Positions 50,102-59,273 of a stretch of 64,000 nt of DNA are shown here, one piece after another. The position numbers were made by a program, and so were the translations under genes. How positions within the stretch are numbered: position 1 is the stretch's first letter; each line of letters starts with the position of its first letter. A model generated the notes under the pieces. That model was not told where the DNA came from and ran no database searches. It saw only the letters and a program-made list of their open reading frames with translations. Location of the stretch: contig CAKTTC010000003.1 of NCBI GenBank assembly GCA_934613645.1, positions 1 through 64,000 on the forward strand, written 5' to 3'. The DNA comes from an uncultured Opitutales bacterium (GTDB taxonomy: Bacteria; Verrucomicrobiota; Verrucomicrobiia; Opitutales; Intestinicryptomonadaceae).

Positions 50102-51085
50102 TTAGCGCATCATTTCGTCGTAGAAGGCCACAATTTTTCCCTTGTCGGGGCCTTCGTTATGCTCCATTGCGCTTTTGGGGTGGCGGTTCATAAAGCCCGT
50201 AATCATATACGGGTAGTCGAAGCCCCAGCCGAGCTTTGCGCGCATTGGTTCGATGTATTTTTCGATGCACTCGAGAATCGGGCGCGCCCTGTATTTGGGG
50301 TTGTGCAGGAAACCTACAAGGAGCTCGAGAGGGCAGTTGCCCGCGCCTCTGCCCAAGCCAGCGAACGTGCCGTCGATAAGGTTTGCGCCTGCGACGATTG
50401 CCTCAATCGTGTTTGCGAAAGCAAGCTGCAGGTTGTTGTGCGCGTGAATGCCTATGCGCTTGTTGCCCGCAATCGACATATACTTGTGCATCATCTGCCT
50501 GATTTGCTCTCCGTAGAGCGAGCCGAAACTGTCCACGAGGTATATTGTGCCGACGTCGGTTTTAGAGAGCATTTCGAGCCCTTCGTCGAGCTGTTCTTCG
50601 TTGACGGTTGAGACCGCCATTACGTTGACAGTTGTTTCGTAGCCCTTGTCTGTTGCGTCCTTAATCATATCCATAGCCAGCGGAATCTGGTGGATATAGG
50701 TTGCAATGCGAATCATATCAATGGGGCTTTGCGATTTGTCTACGATGTCCGTTTTGTAGTCGCACTTTTCGGCGTCGGCCATAACGGAGATTTTCACGTC
50801 GCGCTTGTTGTCGCCGATTATGCGCTTGATGTCGTCTTCTTCGCAGAAACGCCACGCGCCGAACTTTTCGGGAGAGTAGATTTTCTTGCTGTTTTTGTAG
50901 CCTATCTCCATGTAGTCAATGCCCGAGTCTCCGCAGGCGTCGTAAACGGCGCGGACAGTGGCGTCGTCAAAACGGCTGGAGTTCATCAACCCGCCGTCGC
51001 GGATTGTGCAGTCCAAGACCTTTAGTTCTTTTCTGAAGCCCACCCATCTTTCGGCGGCGGACGTTTCCTCTTTTTTTGTATCCAT
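50102..51085 (-). CDS. DRE-TIM-type aldolase (HMGL-like)
   Basis: A 327-residue barrel of the DRE-TIM metallolyase superfamily: LDCTIRDGGLMNS near residue 24 (metal Asp), GIDYMEIGYKNS, YLVDSFGSLYG, and IGIHAHNNLQLAFANT with metal-binding His. It belongs to the 4-hydroxy-2-oxovalerate-aldolase-like group (COG0119 relatives) rather than IPM synthase, since the LeuA C-terminal domain is missing. Such stand-alone proteins occur in various bacteria with uncertain substrate. Monocistronic: a terminator precedes it at 51101-51142. A GC-rich imperfect hairpin (about 50020-50081) follows its stop. Confidence 0.8.
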   Translation of the reverse strand: MDTKKEETSAAERWVGFRKELKVLDCTIRDGGLMNSSRFDDATVRAVYDACGDSGIDYMEIGYKNSKKIYSPEKFGAWRFCEEDDIKRIIGDNKRDVKISVMADAEKCDYKTDIVDKSQSPIDMIRIATYIHQIPLAMDMIKDATDKGYETTVNVMAVSTVNEEQLDEGLEMLSKTDVGTIYLVDSFGSLYGEQIRQMMHKYMSIAGNKRIGIHAHNNLQLAFANTIEAIVAGANLIDGTFAGLGRGAGNCPLELLVGFLHNPKYRARPILECIEKYIEPMRAKLGWGFDYPYMITGFMNRHPKSAMEHNEGPDKGKIVAFYDEMMR

Positions 51086-51100
51086 TGTTTTCCTTGTTTG

Positions 51101-51142
51101 AAAAATAAAAAAACCCGAACGCTTTTTTGTGCATTCGGGTTT
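51101..51142 (-). terminator. Rho-independent terminator downstream of carA
   Basis: A 12-bp stem (AAACCCGAACGC at 51111-51122 and GCATTCGGGTTT at 51131-51142, one G-U), followed on the minus strand by TTTTATTTTT. Confidence 0.85.
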
Positions 51143-51168
51143 TATAATGCCAACACATTTACATGCGC

Positions 51169-51225
51169 TTACCGAATGCCAAGCGGGACACCGTAGTAAT
51201 AATAGCCTGTAAAGTATTGAGTCAT
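51169..51225 (-). CDS. Possible 18-residue small ORF
   Basis: Between carA and the terminator the minus strand has ATG to TAA encoding MTQYFTGYYYYGVPLGIR. It is rich in Tyr and has no clear ribosome site. It could be a short peptide gene, a leader, or chance; nothing else is seen in 51143-51305. Confidence 0.2.
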   Translation of the reverse strand: MTQYFTGYYYYGVPLGIR

Positions 51226-51305
51226 TGTGGCAAATGAGATATTATTTTTTGCGTATTGCAAGCGTTTTTTTCGGATTTTTTTTTGCCGAAGCGTTTACGG
51301 CGGTT

Positions 51306-52472
51306 CTACGCGTTCACCCCGAGCGTTTTGGCGACCATTTTGTGGAAATCGCCGAAGAGCGCGGAGGCCTCGTTCGGGCCGGGGGCGGCTTCGGGGTGGT
51401 ATTGAACCGAGAACACGGGCAGATCTTTGTGGCGCAAGCCCTCTACAGTGTTGTCGTTGAGGTTGATTTCCGTGACAATCGCGCCCGCGTTTTCAAGCGA
51501 CTTTGCGTCGGCGGCGAATCCGTGGTTTTGCGACGTTATCGAAACAAGACCCGTTTCGAGGTTTTTCACGGGCTGGTTTCCGCCCCTGTGCCCGAATTTG
51601 AGCTTGTATGTTTTTGCGCCCAGCGCGTGCGTTATCACCTGATGCCCGAAGCAGATGCCGAAAGTCGGATACTTCTGCAGCAGCGCGGCTACTGTTTTGT
51701 GCGCGTAGTCAACTGCGGAGGGGTCTCCGGGGCCGTTTGAAAGGAACACGCATTGCGGGTCGAAGTCGGCAATTTCCGCGGCTGAGACAGTTGCGGGGAA
51801 AACCGTTACGTCGAAGCCGTTGAACGCGAGCCTTTTGAAAATCGACGTTTTCGCGCCGAAATCCACTGCCGCGCACTTGAAAAGCGGTTTTGTTCTTTCG
51901 AAATTGTAGAGCTTTGTTCCGCAGACGGTGAAGGGCTTTAAGTCGTCTTCGGAAACGTCGAATTTATACGCCTTTTTGCAGGATACTTCCTTCACGTAGT
52001 CTACGCCCACAAGCCCCGCCCAGTTTTGGGCGCGCGCAACGGCGTCTTCGGCGGAAATATCTTCGGTTGTAAGGCACGCTTTCATTGCGCCTGCGTCGCG
52101 GATTTTCTTGGTGATTGCGCGCGTATCTACGCCGCTGATTGCGGGCACGCCCGCGTTTTCGAGATACTGCTGAAGCGTCATCTTGCTGCGCCAGCTGCTT
52201 GCAATGGGGCTTGCCTCGCGCACGACGAATCCCGAAACTTTCACTCCGTCCGATTCCTCGTCTTCGGGATTTACGCCGTAGTTGCCTACTTCCACCGCAG
52301 TCATCGTGACTATCTGCCCGAAATACGAAGGGTCTGTGAGCACTTCCTGATACCCCGTCATCGACGTGTTAAAAACCGCCTCGCCGACTACCGTTTTTGT
52401 TGCTCCGAATGCTCTTCCCACAAACACGCTGCCGTCTTCAAGAGCCAAAATTGCTTTTCGATTCTCACTCAT
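51306..52472 (-). CDS. carA: Carbamoyl-phosphate synthase small subunit
   Basis: A 388-residue CarA. The N-terminal CPSase_sm_chain domain (LEDGSVFVGRAFG, FNTSMTGYQEVLTDPSY) is followed by a class I glutamine amidotransferase with nucleophile Cys in GICFGHQ and His/Glu in VQYHPEAAPGP. It supplies ammonia from Gln to CarB for arginine and pyrimidine synthesis. carB is not adjacent. Ends with a terminator about 165 bases downstream. Confidence 0.96.
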   Translation of the reverse strand: MSENRKAILALEDGSVFVGRAFGATKTVVGEAVFNTSMTGYQEVLTDPSYFGQIVTMTAVEVGNYGVNPEDEESDGVKVSGFVVREASPIASSWRSKMTLQQYLENAGVPAISGVDTRAITKKIRDAGAMKACLTTEDISAEDAVARAQNWAGLVGVDYVKEVSCKKAYKFDVSEDDLKPFTVCGTKLYNFERTKPLFKCAAVDFGAKTSIFKRLAFNGFDVTVFPATVSAAEIADFDPQCVFLSNGPGDPSAVDYAHKTVAALLQKYPTFGICFGHQVITHALGAKTYKLKFGHRGGNQPVKNLETGLVSITSQNHGFAADAKSLENAGAIVTEINLNDNTVEGLRHKDLPVFSVQYHPEAAPGPNEASALFGDFHKMVAKTLGVNA

Positions 52473-52621
52473 ATTTTTTTAACCCTCCAACTAAATATTA
52501 TTGCCCGCGCTTTTCAATCAAAATTTTCAGCCGACATTGCGGCAATTTTTGCGCGGGGCGGGGCATGGGTGAATTTTTGCTCCGCGCGCGCCGTGGGAGG
52601 TCGGCGGTGTTTGAGGCGGCG

Positions 52622-52651
52622 CAAAAAAAGGCGAACCCGTTTGGGCTCGCC
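52622..52651 (-). terminator. Rho-independent terminator of fba
   Basis: GGCGAGCCC and GGGTTCGCC (minus strand, one mismatch) with an AAAC loop, then a run of seven T. Confidence 0.8.
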
Positions 52652-52680
52652 TCCTAAATAGATGTTTTTGTTCCGACGAA

Positions 52681-53673
52681 TTACGCCTTGCCGGCAGAGC
52701 CGAGGACGTTTTCGACCTTGTGCATGTAGAGCTTTTTGAGCTCGTCGCGCGCGGGGCCGAGGTATTTGCGGGGGTCGAATTCCGCGGGCTTTGTCGCGAA
52801 AACTTCGCGGACTGCCGCAGTCATAGCCAAACGGCCGTCGCTGTCGATGTTGATTTTGCAGACCGCCGATTCAGCCGCCTTGCGGAGCTGTTCTTCGGGA
52901 ATGCCGACCGCCGCTTCGAGCTTGCCGCCGAACTTGTTGATTGTGTCAACATACTGCTGCGGAACGGAGGACGAACCGTGGAGAACAATCGGGAATCCGG
53001 GGATACGTTTTTCGACTTCCTGCAAGATGTCGAAGCGCAACGGCGGGGGAACGAGTCTGCCGTCGGCGTCGCGCGTGCACTGTTCGGGCTTGAACTTGTA
53101 TGCGCCGTGCGATGTGCCGATTGAAATAGCCAAAGAGTCTACACCCGTCTTCTTTACGAAGTCTTCTACTTCTTCGGGGCGCGTGTAGGAGTGTGTTTCG
53201 TGCGAAACTTCGTCTTCAATGCCCGCCAAAACGCCGAGTTCGCCTTCGACTGTAACGTCGTATTTGTGGGCGTATTCGACAACCTTTGCGGTCAATTCAA
53301 CGTTTTCGTCGTAGGGGTGCGCCGAACCGTCAATCATAACCGAGGAGAAGCCGTATTCGATGCACGATTTGCACAATTCGAACGAATCGCCGTGGTCGAG
53401 GTGCAGGACAATCGGAATAGCGTAGCCGAGTTCCTTGGAATACTCGCACGCGCCCTGCGCCATGTATCTGAGCAAAGTCTGGTTCGCATACTTGCGGGCG
53501 CCGCTTGAAACCTGCAAGATAACGGGCGACTTTTTCTCTACGCAAGCCTGAATGATGGCCTGCATCTGTTCCATATTATTGAAGTTAAACGCCGGAATTG
53601 CATATTTGCCTGCAATCGCTTTTTTGAAAAGCTCGCGCGAGTTAACCAAACCGAGTTCTTTATAAGATACCAT
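52681..53673 (-). CDS. fba: Class II fructose-bisphosphate aldolase
   Basis: A 330-residue class II (Zn) aldolase: AIPAFNFNNMEQMQAI, LHLDHGDSFELCKSCI with the Zn His and catalytic Asp, SVMIDGSAHPYDENV, GELGVLAGIEDEV with Glu/His, and IVLHGSSSVP with Zn His. It cleaves fructose 1,6-bisphosphate to DHAP and glyceraldehyde 3-phosphate. ATG at 53673 is chosen on homology; a GGAGG lies about 20 bases upstream, unusually far. It links to the DHAP-producing genes at 30.8-33.4 kb only metabolically. Confidence 0.95.
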   Translation of the reverse strand: MVSYKELGLVNSRELFKKAIAGKYAIPAFNFNNMEQMQAIIQACVEKKSPVILQVSSGARKYANQTLLRYMAQGACEYSKELGYAIPIVLHLDHGDSFELCKSCIEYGFSSVMIDGSAHPYDENVELTAKVVEYAHKYDVTVEGELGVLAGIEDEVSHETHSYTRPEEVEDFVKKTGVDSLAISIGTSHGAYKFKPEQCTRDADGRLVPPPLRFDILQEVEKRIPGFPIVLHGSSSVPQQYVDTINKFGGKLEAAVGIPEEQLRKAAESAVCKINIDSDGRLAMTAAVREVFATKPAEFDPRKYLGPARDELKKLYMHKVENVLGSAGKA

Positions 53674-54154
53674 AATTGTTATTTTGATTGAACCTCCATT
53701 AAAAAAAATCGGTTTTTCAAATGCAATCAAAAAATCAACTTTAATTTTGCCCGCCTCGGGGGGCGGGGGAGGGGCAAGCGGCGGCGCAAAGAAACGGGGC
53801 GCGGGGCGGCAGGTATTATAAAACGCGCGGAGCGAGGGAAATTTGGCGGACACGGAGAAGAGGACATTGGCGGGCGCGGAACGGCGGGATTTTTTGGGTG
53901 CGCGAAACGGCGGCGTTCGGGGAACGCGGAACTGGGGGGGCGATGGGCGCGGGGAATGGGAAATTTGTGGGGCGCGGAGGGTGCGGACTGAAACTGCCGC
54001 CGCGCGTCGGGTCTTGGGCGAAAAGCTCTTCCGTCTGCCGACAGCCGCCCCGCCTGCTCATTCTTCCGAAAACGAAAAACCGGGGAATATCTGTTTGACA
54101 AGTCGGCGGGGGGTTTTGTAAGCTCTCTTTCTTCTATATACAGCACTCCAATTT
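53674..54154. other. Gene-free spacer with strongly G-rich strand
   Basis: No gene is convincing. From about 53800 to 54000 the plus strand is dominated by G and A, with repeated GGCGGG, GCGCGGA and GGGG words. It resembles the spacer at 19920-20190 in skew. The promoter of the GH2 gene probably lies near 54095-54130 (TTGACA at 54095-54100, TTGTAA at 54115-54120, spacer 14, poor). Confidence 0.55.
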
Positions 54155-57100
54155 ATGAAAAGACTATTACCAACACTTGCCGCGTTGTCGGCTCTGATTC
54201 AGACGGCGTTTGCGGTCGATTTGACCGAAAACGCGTGGCTTGACTATCAAGTCGTGAAAATCAACAAGGAAAGCCCGTCGGCGGCTATGAAAGTTTTCGG
54301 AAAGGCGTCCGACGCGGAAAAGCCCGTTTCGATTGCCGATGTCGATAAAATCCACGAGGGCGACCGCTACAAGCTTCTGAACGGGCAGTGGAAGTTCTTC
54401 TTTGCCGACACTCCCAAAGAGGTCAAAAAAGAGTTCTTCGCCGAAAATTTCGACGACTCCAAATGGAAGTTCATCAAAGTTCCCAACTCTTGGCAGAGCG
54501 AGGGCTACGATACCATTTTCTACAACAACACCACTCTCGAATTCATGTATGACAAAAAGGGCAATATGCTGCCCGATTTCGTCAACGGTCCGAGTATGTT
54601 CAAGCGCAACGTCTACGCTCCCGTTGTAAAGAAGTTCTACATTCCCGAAGGCCACAAGCAGTCGGGCATTTACCGCCGCACGTTCACAGTCCCCGCCGAC
54701 TGGAAGGGCGAAAACGTGTTCATACGCTTCGACGGCGTCCGCACGGGCTTCCGCTTCTTCGTAAACGGAAAGTTCATCGGCTACAGCGAAGACAGCTTCA
54801 CGCCCGCCGAATTCAACATTACCGACTACATCAAGCGCGGCGCGGAAAACACGCTTGCAGTCCAAGTCTACAAATATTCCACGGGTGCGTATAACGAAAT
54901 GCAGGATATGCCCCACGTTATGGGAATTATCCGCGACGTGTTCCTGCTGGCGCGCCCCGATGTCTATGTGAAAGACTACCACGCCCCCGCTGAACTCTCC
55001 GCCGACCTCGATTCCGCAACAATCGACCTTACAATAACCCTGCGCAACCTCTCCGACAAACCGCAAAACGGCGTCGATGTAGAGGCGTATCTGCTGGACG
55101 AAGACGGCAAAATTTTCAGAAAGAGTTTCTGGAGCGCGCCGCTTTTGGAGGAATCCGCCAATGTAAAGCCCCGCTCGCTCGCGGAAATCAACAAGAAAAT
55201 CGACGTTTCGGGCTTCAAGCTTTGGAGTCCCGACAAACCCAATTTCTACACGCTTTGCATAAAGCTTTCCAAAGACGGCAAAGAGCTTGAAACAGTCCGC
55301 GCCGACTTCGGTTTCAGAAAGTTCAAAATCGTCAACAGGCATCTCGAGTTGAACAACAAAAAAATGCTCATAAAGGGCGTAAACCGCCACGACTGGTCGC
55401 CCAAAACGGGCAAGGCGGTAAGCTTCGACGAAATGAAGCAGGACGTGGAACTGATGAAGCGCGCCAACGTAAACTTCGTCCGCGCCTCGCACTATCCCAA
55501 CGACGACCGCTTCTATATGCTTTGCAATCGCTACGGCTTGGCGGTTTTGGACGAAAACAACCACGAACAGCACGCTTTCCTGCGCAACCCCGCAATCAAT
55601 CTGCCCAACCACGTTCCGCAGATGGTTGACAGAGCCGAAAACATGGTATTCCGCGACAGAAACATTCCGTCGATTATGATTTTCTCGGTCGGCAACGAAT
55701 CTTCGCTGCTTTACACGCTCGGGCACAAGGCAACAGAGCAGGTTGTTCGCAAAAATTCGCCCCAGCACTACTTTATGTCGCACGGCGAAACATACGACAT
55801 CATCAACGGCGCGCCCAACGGCACTTCCGACTTCGTAACCCCGATGTATCGCGACATTACCCAGATGGAACGCTATCTGGAAATGGAAACGCAAAAACCC
55901 TTCTTCCATGCCGAATACGCCCACGCAATGGGCAATTCAATCGGCAACTTGGAGGGAATGTGGAAGTTCCTGCGCAAGCACGAGGGCACAAACGGCGGCT
56001 TCATTTGGGACTGGGTTGACCAGTCTTTCTACCTGCCCTGTGAAAACGACAAAACAAAGAAATACCTCTCCGACGGGCGCGATTGGAACACCATTCCCAC
56101 ACAGCAAAACTTCTGCTGCAACGGCATAATTTTCGCCGACAGAACGGTATCGGCAAAGTATTTCGAAGTTCAAAAAGTCTACCAGCCGTTCTTCATCGAA
56201 CAGCTCGGCAAGTGCCCGCTCAAAATAACAATCACCAACGACCTCATATCCTCCGACCTCGACGAATACACGCCCGAAGTGTCGGTTATGCGCAACGGGC
56301 GCGTAGTGGCGAAAAAGACGCTCAAGCCGATGTCGCTTGAAGCGGGCAAAACAAAGACGTTCGAAATAGAGCTTCCCGAATTCGACGCGTCGGAGGCGGG
56401 CGAATACTTCTACACGCTCGCGTTCAAATATTCGCACAAACTCCCCTACGCAGAGAAGGGCGAAGTTGCGGCGCAGCAGCAGTTCTTCCTGAAGAAAGTT
56501 GCCGACAAAGAATACGCGGCGCGCGGCGAAATTTCCGTGAGCGAGCCCGCCGCCAAGGTTGTAGTAAAGGCGGGCAAGGCGGAAATAGTCTTCAACGCGG
56601 TGCGGAACGCGGAGCTTGTTTCCTACAAATTCGACGGCAAAGACGTGATTGTCTCGCCCGTGGTGTTCGACTTCAAAGGCGCGGGCACCGACAACCAGCG
56701 CAGAATTTTCGCGAACGAAATCCGCAGATACAAGCTCGACAAACTTGTGAATGTCGATTCGAGTTTGCGCATTCAAAAATTGGGCGAAAACGGCAAGGTT
56801 GACGCCGTCCGCATAACCTGCGAAAACGTCCTCAACAACGGCGCGGACGCGGGCTTTAAAACGTCGTTCGTCTACACGATTCTGCCCGACGGCTCAATGC
56901 AGGTTTCCTCGCAGCTTGTAAAGCTCAACAAAATGCCGCGCTACTTGATGGTTGCGCGCTTCGGTCTCAGAATGGGCGTAAACAAGAAATTCGACAGCGT
57001 TGAATACTTCGGCAAAGGTCCGTTCGCGAACTACATCGACAGAGCCGCCGCGGCGAATGTCGGTTTGTATAGCTCGAAAGTAGCCGACTGGTTCGAGCCG

Positions 57101-57577
57101 TTCACCTACACTCAGGACACGGGCAACCGCGAACAGGTTCGCTGGCTTGCGCTTTCCGACGGCAAACAGGGCGTGTTGTTCTCGGCGCAGACTCCGCTTG
57201 CAATGGCGGTTTTGCCGAACACGCAGGAGGAAATCGCCAACGCCAAACACCCGTATCTGCTTCCCGAAAGCTCCGCTACCGACTTGCGCATTTCCGCGAA
57301 AGTCCCCGGCTTGGGCAACGCCTCTTGCGGATTGCCCGCGCGCGACGAATTCAGAATCGACTTCAAGGGTTCGCTCGAATGGAAGTTCAATATCCGCCCC
57401 GTTGAAAATATGGCGGACGTAGAAAAAATGGGCGCGGAATTGTTCCCCAAGAAGTTCGATTTCTCGTTCAAGCACTTCGACAAGAACCAGAAGTTCGACC
57501 TCAAGAAGTTCGACTCCATTCTCAATTCCGCCGACAAGCCCGCAAAGAAGGGCATCGGCGAGGGCAGCGCATACTAA
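54155..57577 (+). CDS. Secreted GH2 beta-galactosidase (LacZ-like)
   Basis: A 1140-residue exported enzyme; signal peptide 1-20 (AFAVD). Domains follow LacZ: N-terminal jelly roll with FFADTPKEVKKEFFAENFDDSKW and VPNSWQSEGYD, two Ig-like domains, the barrel with LIKGVNRHDWSP, acid/base Glu515 (SVGNESS) and nucleophile Glu587 (AEYAHAMGNS), and a C-terminal Bgal_small_N domain (about 820-1110) with FGLRM and YFGKGPFANYIDR. Length matches the LacZ-type rather than short GH2. Export implies action on extracellular galactosides. Monocistronic, ending in a strong terminator. Confidence 0.93.
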   Translation: MKRLLPTLAALSALIQTAFAVDLTENAWLDYQVVKINKESPSAAMKVFGKASDAEKPVSIADVDKIHEGDRYKLLNGQWKFFFADTPKEVKKEFFAENFDDSKWKFIKVPNSWQSEGYDTIFYNNTTLEFMYDKKGNMLPDFVNGPSMFKRNVYAPVVKKFYIPEGHKQSGIYRRTFTVPADWKGENVFIRFDGVRTGFRFFVNGKFIGYSEDSFTPAEFNITDYIKRGAENTLAVQVYKYSTGAYNEMQDMPHVMGIIRDVFLLARPDVYVKDYHAPAELSADLDSATIDLTITLRNLSDKPQNGVDVEAYLLDEDGKIFRKSFWSAPLLEESANVKPRSLAEINKKIDVSGFKLWSPDKPNFYTLCIKLSKDGKELETVRADFGFRKFKIVNRHLELNNKKMLIKGVNRHDWSPKTGKAVSFDEMKQDVELMKRANVNFVRASHYPNDDRFYMLCNRYGLAVLDENNHEQHAFLRNPAINLPNHVPQMVDRAENMVFRDRNIPSIMIFSVGNESSLLYTLGHKATEQVVRKNSPQHYFMSHGETYDIINGAPNGTSDFVTPMYRDITQMERYLEMETQKPFFHAEYAHAMGNSIGNLEGMWKFLRKHEGTNGGFIWDWVDQSFYLPCENDKTKKYLSDGRDWNTIPTQQNFCCNGIIFADRTVSAKYFEVQKVYQPFFIEQLGKCPLKITITNDLISSDLDEYTPEVSVMRNGRVVAKKTLKPMSLEAGKTKTFEIELPEFDASEAGEYFYTLAFKYSHKLPYAEKGEVAAQQQFFLKKVADKEYAARGEISVSEPAAKVVVKAGKAEIVFNAVRNAELVSYKFDGKDVIVSPVVFDFKGAGTDNQRRIFANEIRRYKLDKLVNVDSSLRIQKLGENGKVDAVRITCENVLNNGADAGFKTSFVYTILPDGSMQVSSQLVKLNKMPRYLMVARFGLRMGVNKKFDSVEYFGKGPFANYIDRAAAANVGLYSSKVADWFEPFTYTQDTGNREQVRWLALSDGKQGVLFSAQTPLAMAVLPNTQEEIANAKHPYLLPESSATDLRISAKVPGLGNASCGLPARDEFRIDFKGSLEWKFNIRPVENMADVEKMGAELFPKKFDFSFKHFDKNQKFDLKKFDSILNSADKPAKKGIGEGSAY

Positions 57578-57609
57578 GCCCGCAAACGGGCAAAGCCACC
57601 GTATTTTCG

Positions 57610-57645
57610 CGGACGCACGCATTCAAACGTGCGTCCGTTTTTTTT
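57610..57645 (+). terminator. Rho-independent terminator of the GH2 gene
   Basis: CGGACGCACG and CGTGCGTCCG form a perfect 10-bp stem with an 8-base loop, followed by eight T. Confidence 0.9.
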
Positions 57646-57719
57646 GCGCACAAAAGCGTTTGTTGAATCGGGTGCGGCGTTGCGCGGCGGAACATTGCAG
57701 ACAGGTTTGGGGACACTAA

Positions 57720-57746
57720 AAAACGTCGGAAAAAATCCGACGTTTT
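57720..57746. terminator. Bidirectional terminator hairpin
   Basis: AAAACGTCGGA and TCCGACGTTTT form an 11-bp stem with an A-rich loop in the convergent spacer between GH2 and the MFS gene. Confidence 0.6.
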
Positions 57747-57812
57747 GTTGAGCTTTTGTTCGGCTGTTGCCTCTGTTGCTGTTTGCAGCCGCGGGAACGG
57801 CGGGCGGCGTGA

Positions 57813-57915
57813 GTTCTCGTTTCGCCCTTTTTGCGGTCGGGTCGGAAGCCTCGAGCCTCGCGCTTTTGAAATTAAAGTGTTCTCGTTTCGCCCTTTTTGC
57901 GGTCGGGTCGGAAGC
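57813..57915. repeat. 37-bp direct repeat with embedded MITE-like fragment
   Basis: The same 37 bases (beginning GTTCTCGTTTCGCCC, ending CGGGTCGGAAGC) occur at 57813-57849 and 57879-57915, 66 bases apart. Between and partly within them lies GCCTCGAGCCTCGCGCTTTT (57848-57867), the reverse complement of the left end of the MITE-like elements. Apart from two terminators, the spacer 57578-57922 shows no gene. Confidence 0.75.
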
Positions 57916-57922
57916 GGCTTTT

Positions 57923-59131
57923 TTACTTGTCTTGCGCGGGTTTAGAGGCGTCGTCCCCGCCGAGGCGGTAGCGCATAAACGGCGCGATAATCGAAACGAA
58001 CAACCCCACGAACGCCATTGTCGCAAACGACACTCTCAGGCTCAGTGCGTGGGCTATGAAGCCGATTAGCGGCGGGCCCATCAAAAAGCCGATAAAGCCG
58101 ATGCTTGAAACAGTCGCTATTGCAACTCCCGCGGGTATGCGCTTCGACTTCCCCGCCGAGCTGTAGCAAATTGGCACTACGGAGGAAACGCCTATGCCCA
58201 CAAGGAAAAATCCCAACGCCGCGGTTATCGGGTAGGGGAAAAACACGGCGGTCATCATGCCCGCCATAATCGTTATGCCGTTGAATTGCAGCACGCGGAT
58301 TGGCCCGTATTTGTTCACAAAATAGTCCGACGAAAATCTGCCGGTCGCCATCATCGACATAAAGCAAATGTAGCCTATGCTGCTTATTTCGGCGGGCACG
58401 CGGACAACGTCTCTGAAGTAGATTACGCTCCAGTCGAACATAGTGCCCTCGCAGCTCATGCTTCCGAAAGCCGTTGCCCCCAACATCAAAATGAACGGAG
58501 TGGGCGAAAAGAATCCGCGCGTTTTGCCCGCGTCTGCGGCTGAGTTGCCCGCGTCGCGCGGGGTGTCGTTTGCAAGCAGGAGTTTGCCGAAAATCGCCAA
58601 GTTTACAAACGCGTAGGCTATGACAATCAGGAAATGCGCCGTAATGCCTATTCCCAGATTTATCAGCCCCATTGTGATGAATCCGCCGAACACGCACGCC
58701 AGACTCCAAGTGCCGTGGAACATTCCCATGCTTGTGCGCCCGTTTATTTTTTCGACCGAAACGCCCTGCGTGTTCACCGAGATGTTGTTTATGTTTGCCG
58801 CCACGCCGAAGCAGATAAGGCTTGCAAACAGCTGCCATTTGTTTTGCGCGGCGTCTATAAGCAGCAGACAGGTGGGATACAACGCCGTTCCCAAATAAAT
58901 GCACCGCTTGCTCGAAAAGCGCGAAACCAGATACCCCGAAAGCGGCATTGTAAGCAGCTGGCCTATCGGCAGCCCCAGCAGAATCACGCCCAAGTCGGCT
59001 TCGGAAAACCCGAGAGCCGTTCTGATGTCGGCAATGCGGTTCGACCACGTCGAAAAAATTATGCCCTGCATGAAAAAGAATGCGCAGGCGGCGAGTTTGA
59101 ATACCGTAATTTGTTTTCTGTCGTATTCCAT
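57923..59131 (-). CDS. MFS transporter, FucP/Bsc6-like
   Basis: A 402-residue permease with 12 predicted membrane helices. ATG at 59131 (MEYDRKQITVF) precedes the first helix; the upstream extension is not needed. Signature-like segments include STWSNRIADIRTALGFSEADLG, GYLVSRFSSKR between helices 2 and 3, and NTQGVSVEKINGRTSMGMFHGTWS. It resembles the MFS branch of sugar/unknown transporters (COG0738-like). Placement beside the GH2 gene suggests import of a released sugar, but the ligand is unproven. Confidence 0.82.
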   Translation of the reverse strand: MEYDRKQITVFKLAACAFFFMQGIIFSTWSNRIADIRTALGFSEADLGVILLGLPIGQLLTMPLSGYLVSRFSSKRCIYLGTALYPTCLLLIDAAQNKWQLFASLICFGVAANINNISVNTQGVSVEKINGRTSMGMFHGTWSLACVFGGFITMGLINLGIGITAHFLIVIAYAFVNLAIFGKLLLANDTPRDAGNSAADAGKTRGFFSPTPFILMLGATAFGSMSCEGTMFDWSVIYFRDVVRVPAEISSIGYICFMSMMATGRFSSDYFVNKYGPIRVLQFNGITIMAGMMTAVFFPYPITAALGFFLVGIGVSSVVPICYSSAGKSKRIPAGVAIATVSSIGFIGFLMGPPLIGFIAHALSLRVSFATMAFVGLFVSIIAPFMRYRLGGDDASKPAQDK

Positions 59132-59222
59132 GGGTGTGTGTGTTATTTTTTGCGCGTATTCAACCCCATTCCGAAAATAATTCAACTATTTTTATCGGTT
59201 TTTCGAAGCGCGCGGCGGGCGC

Positions 59223-59247
59223 AAAAAAACGCGGCAAAAACCGCGTT
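59223..59247 (-). terminator. Rho-independent terminator of the ACP/GcvT-like pair
   Basis: AACGCGG and CCGCGTT pair around a TTTTTG loop; on the minus strand a T run follows. It sits 27 bases after the stop of the GcvT-like gene. Confidence 0.75.
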
Positions 59248-59273
59248 GCAAAAGGGGCGGGCGGCTTCCGCGC

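Noticed and set aside
54167..55924. 585-codon open frame antisense to the GH2 gene
   Set aside because: Shadow of the LacZ-like gene; no recognisable domain.
57813..57915. CRISPR array start
   Set aside because: Only two repeat units, no spacers of even length, no cas genes, and the sequence between them is a fragment of another repeat family.
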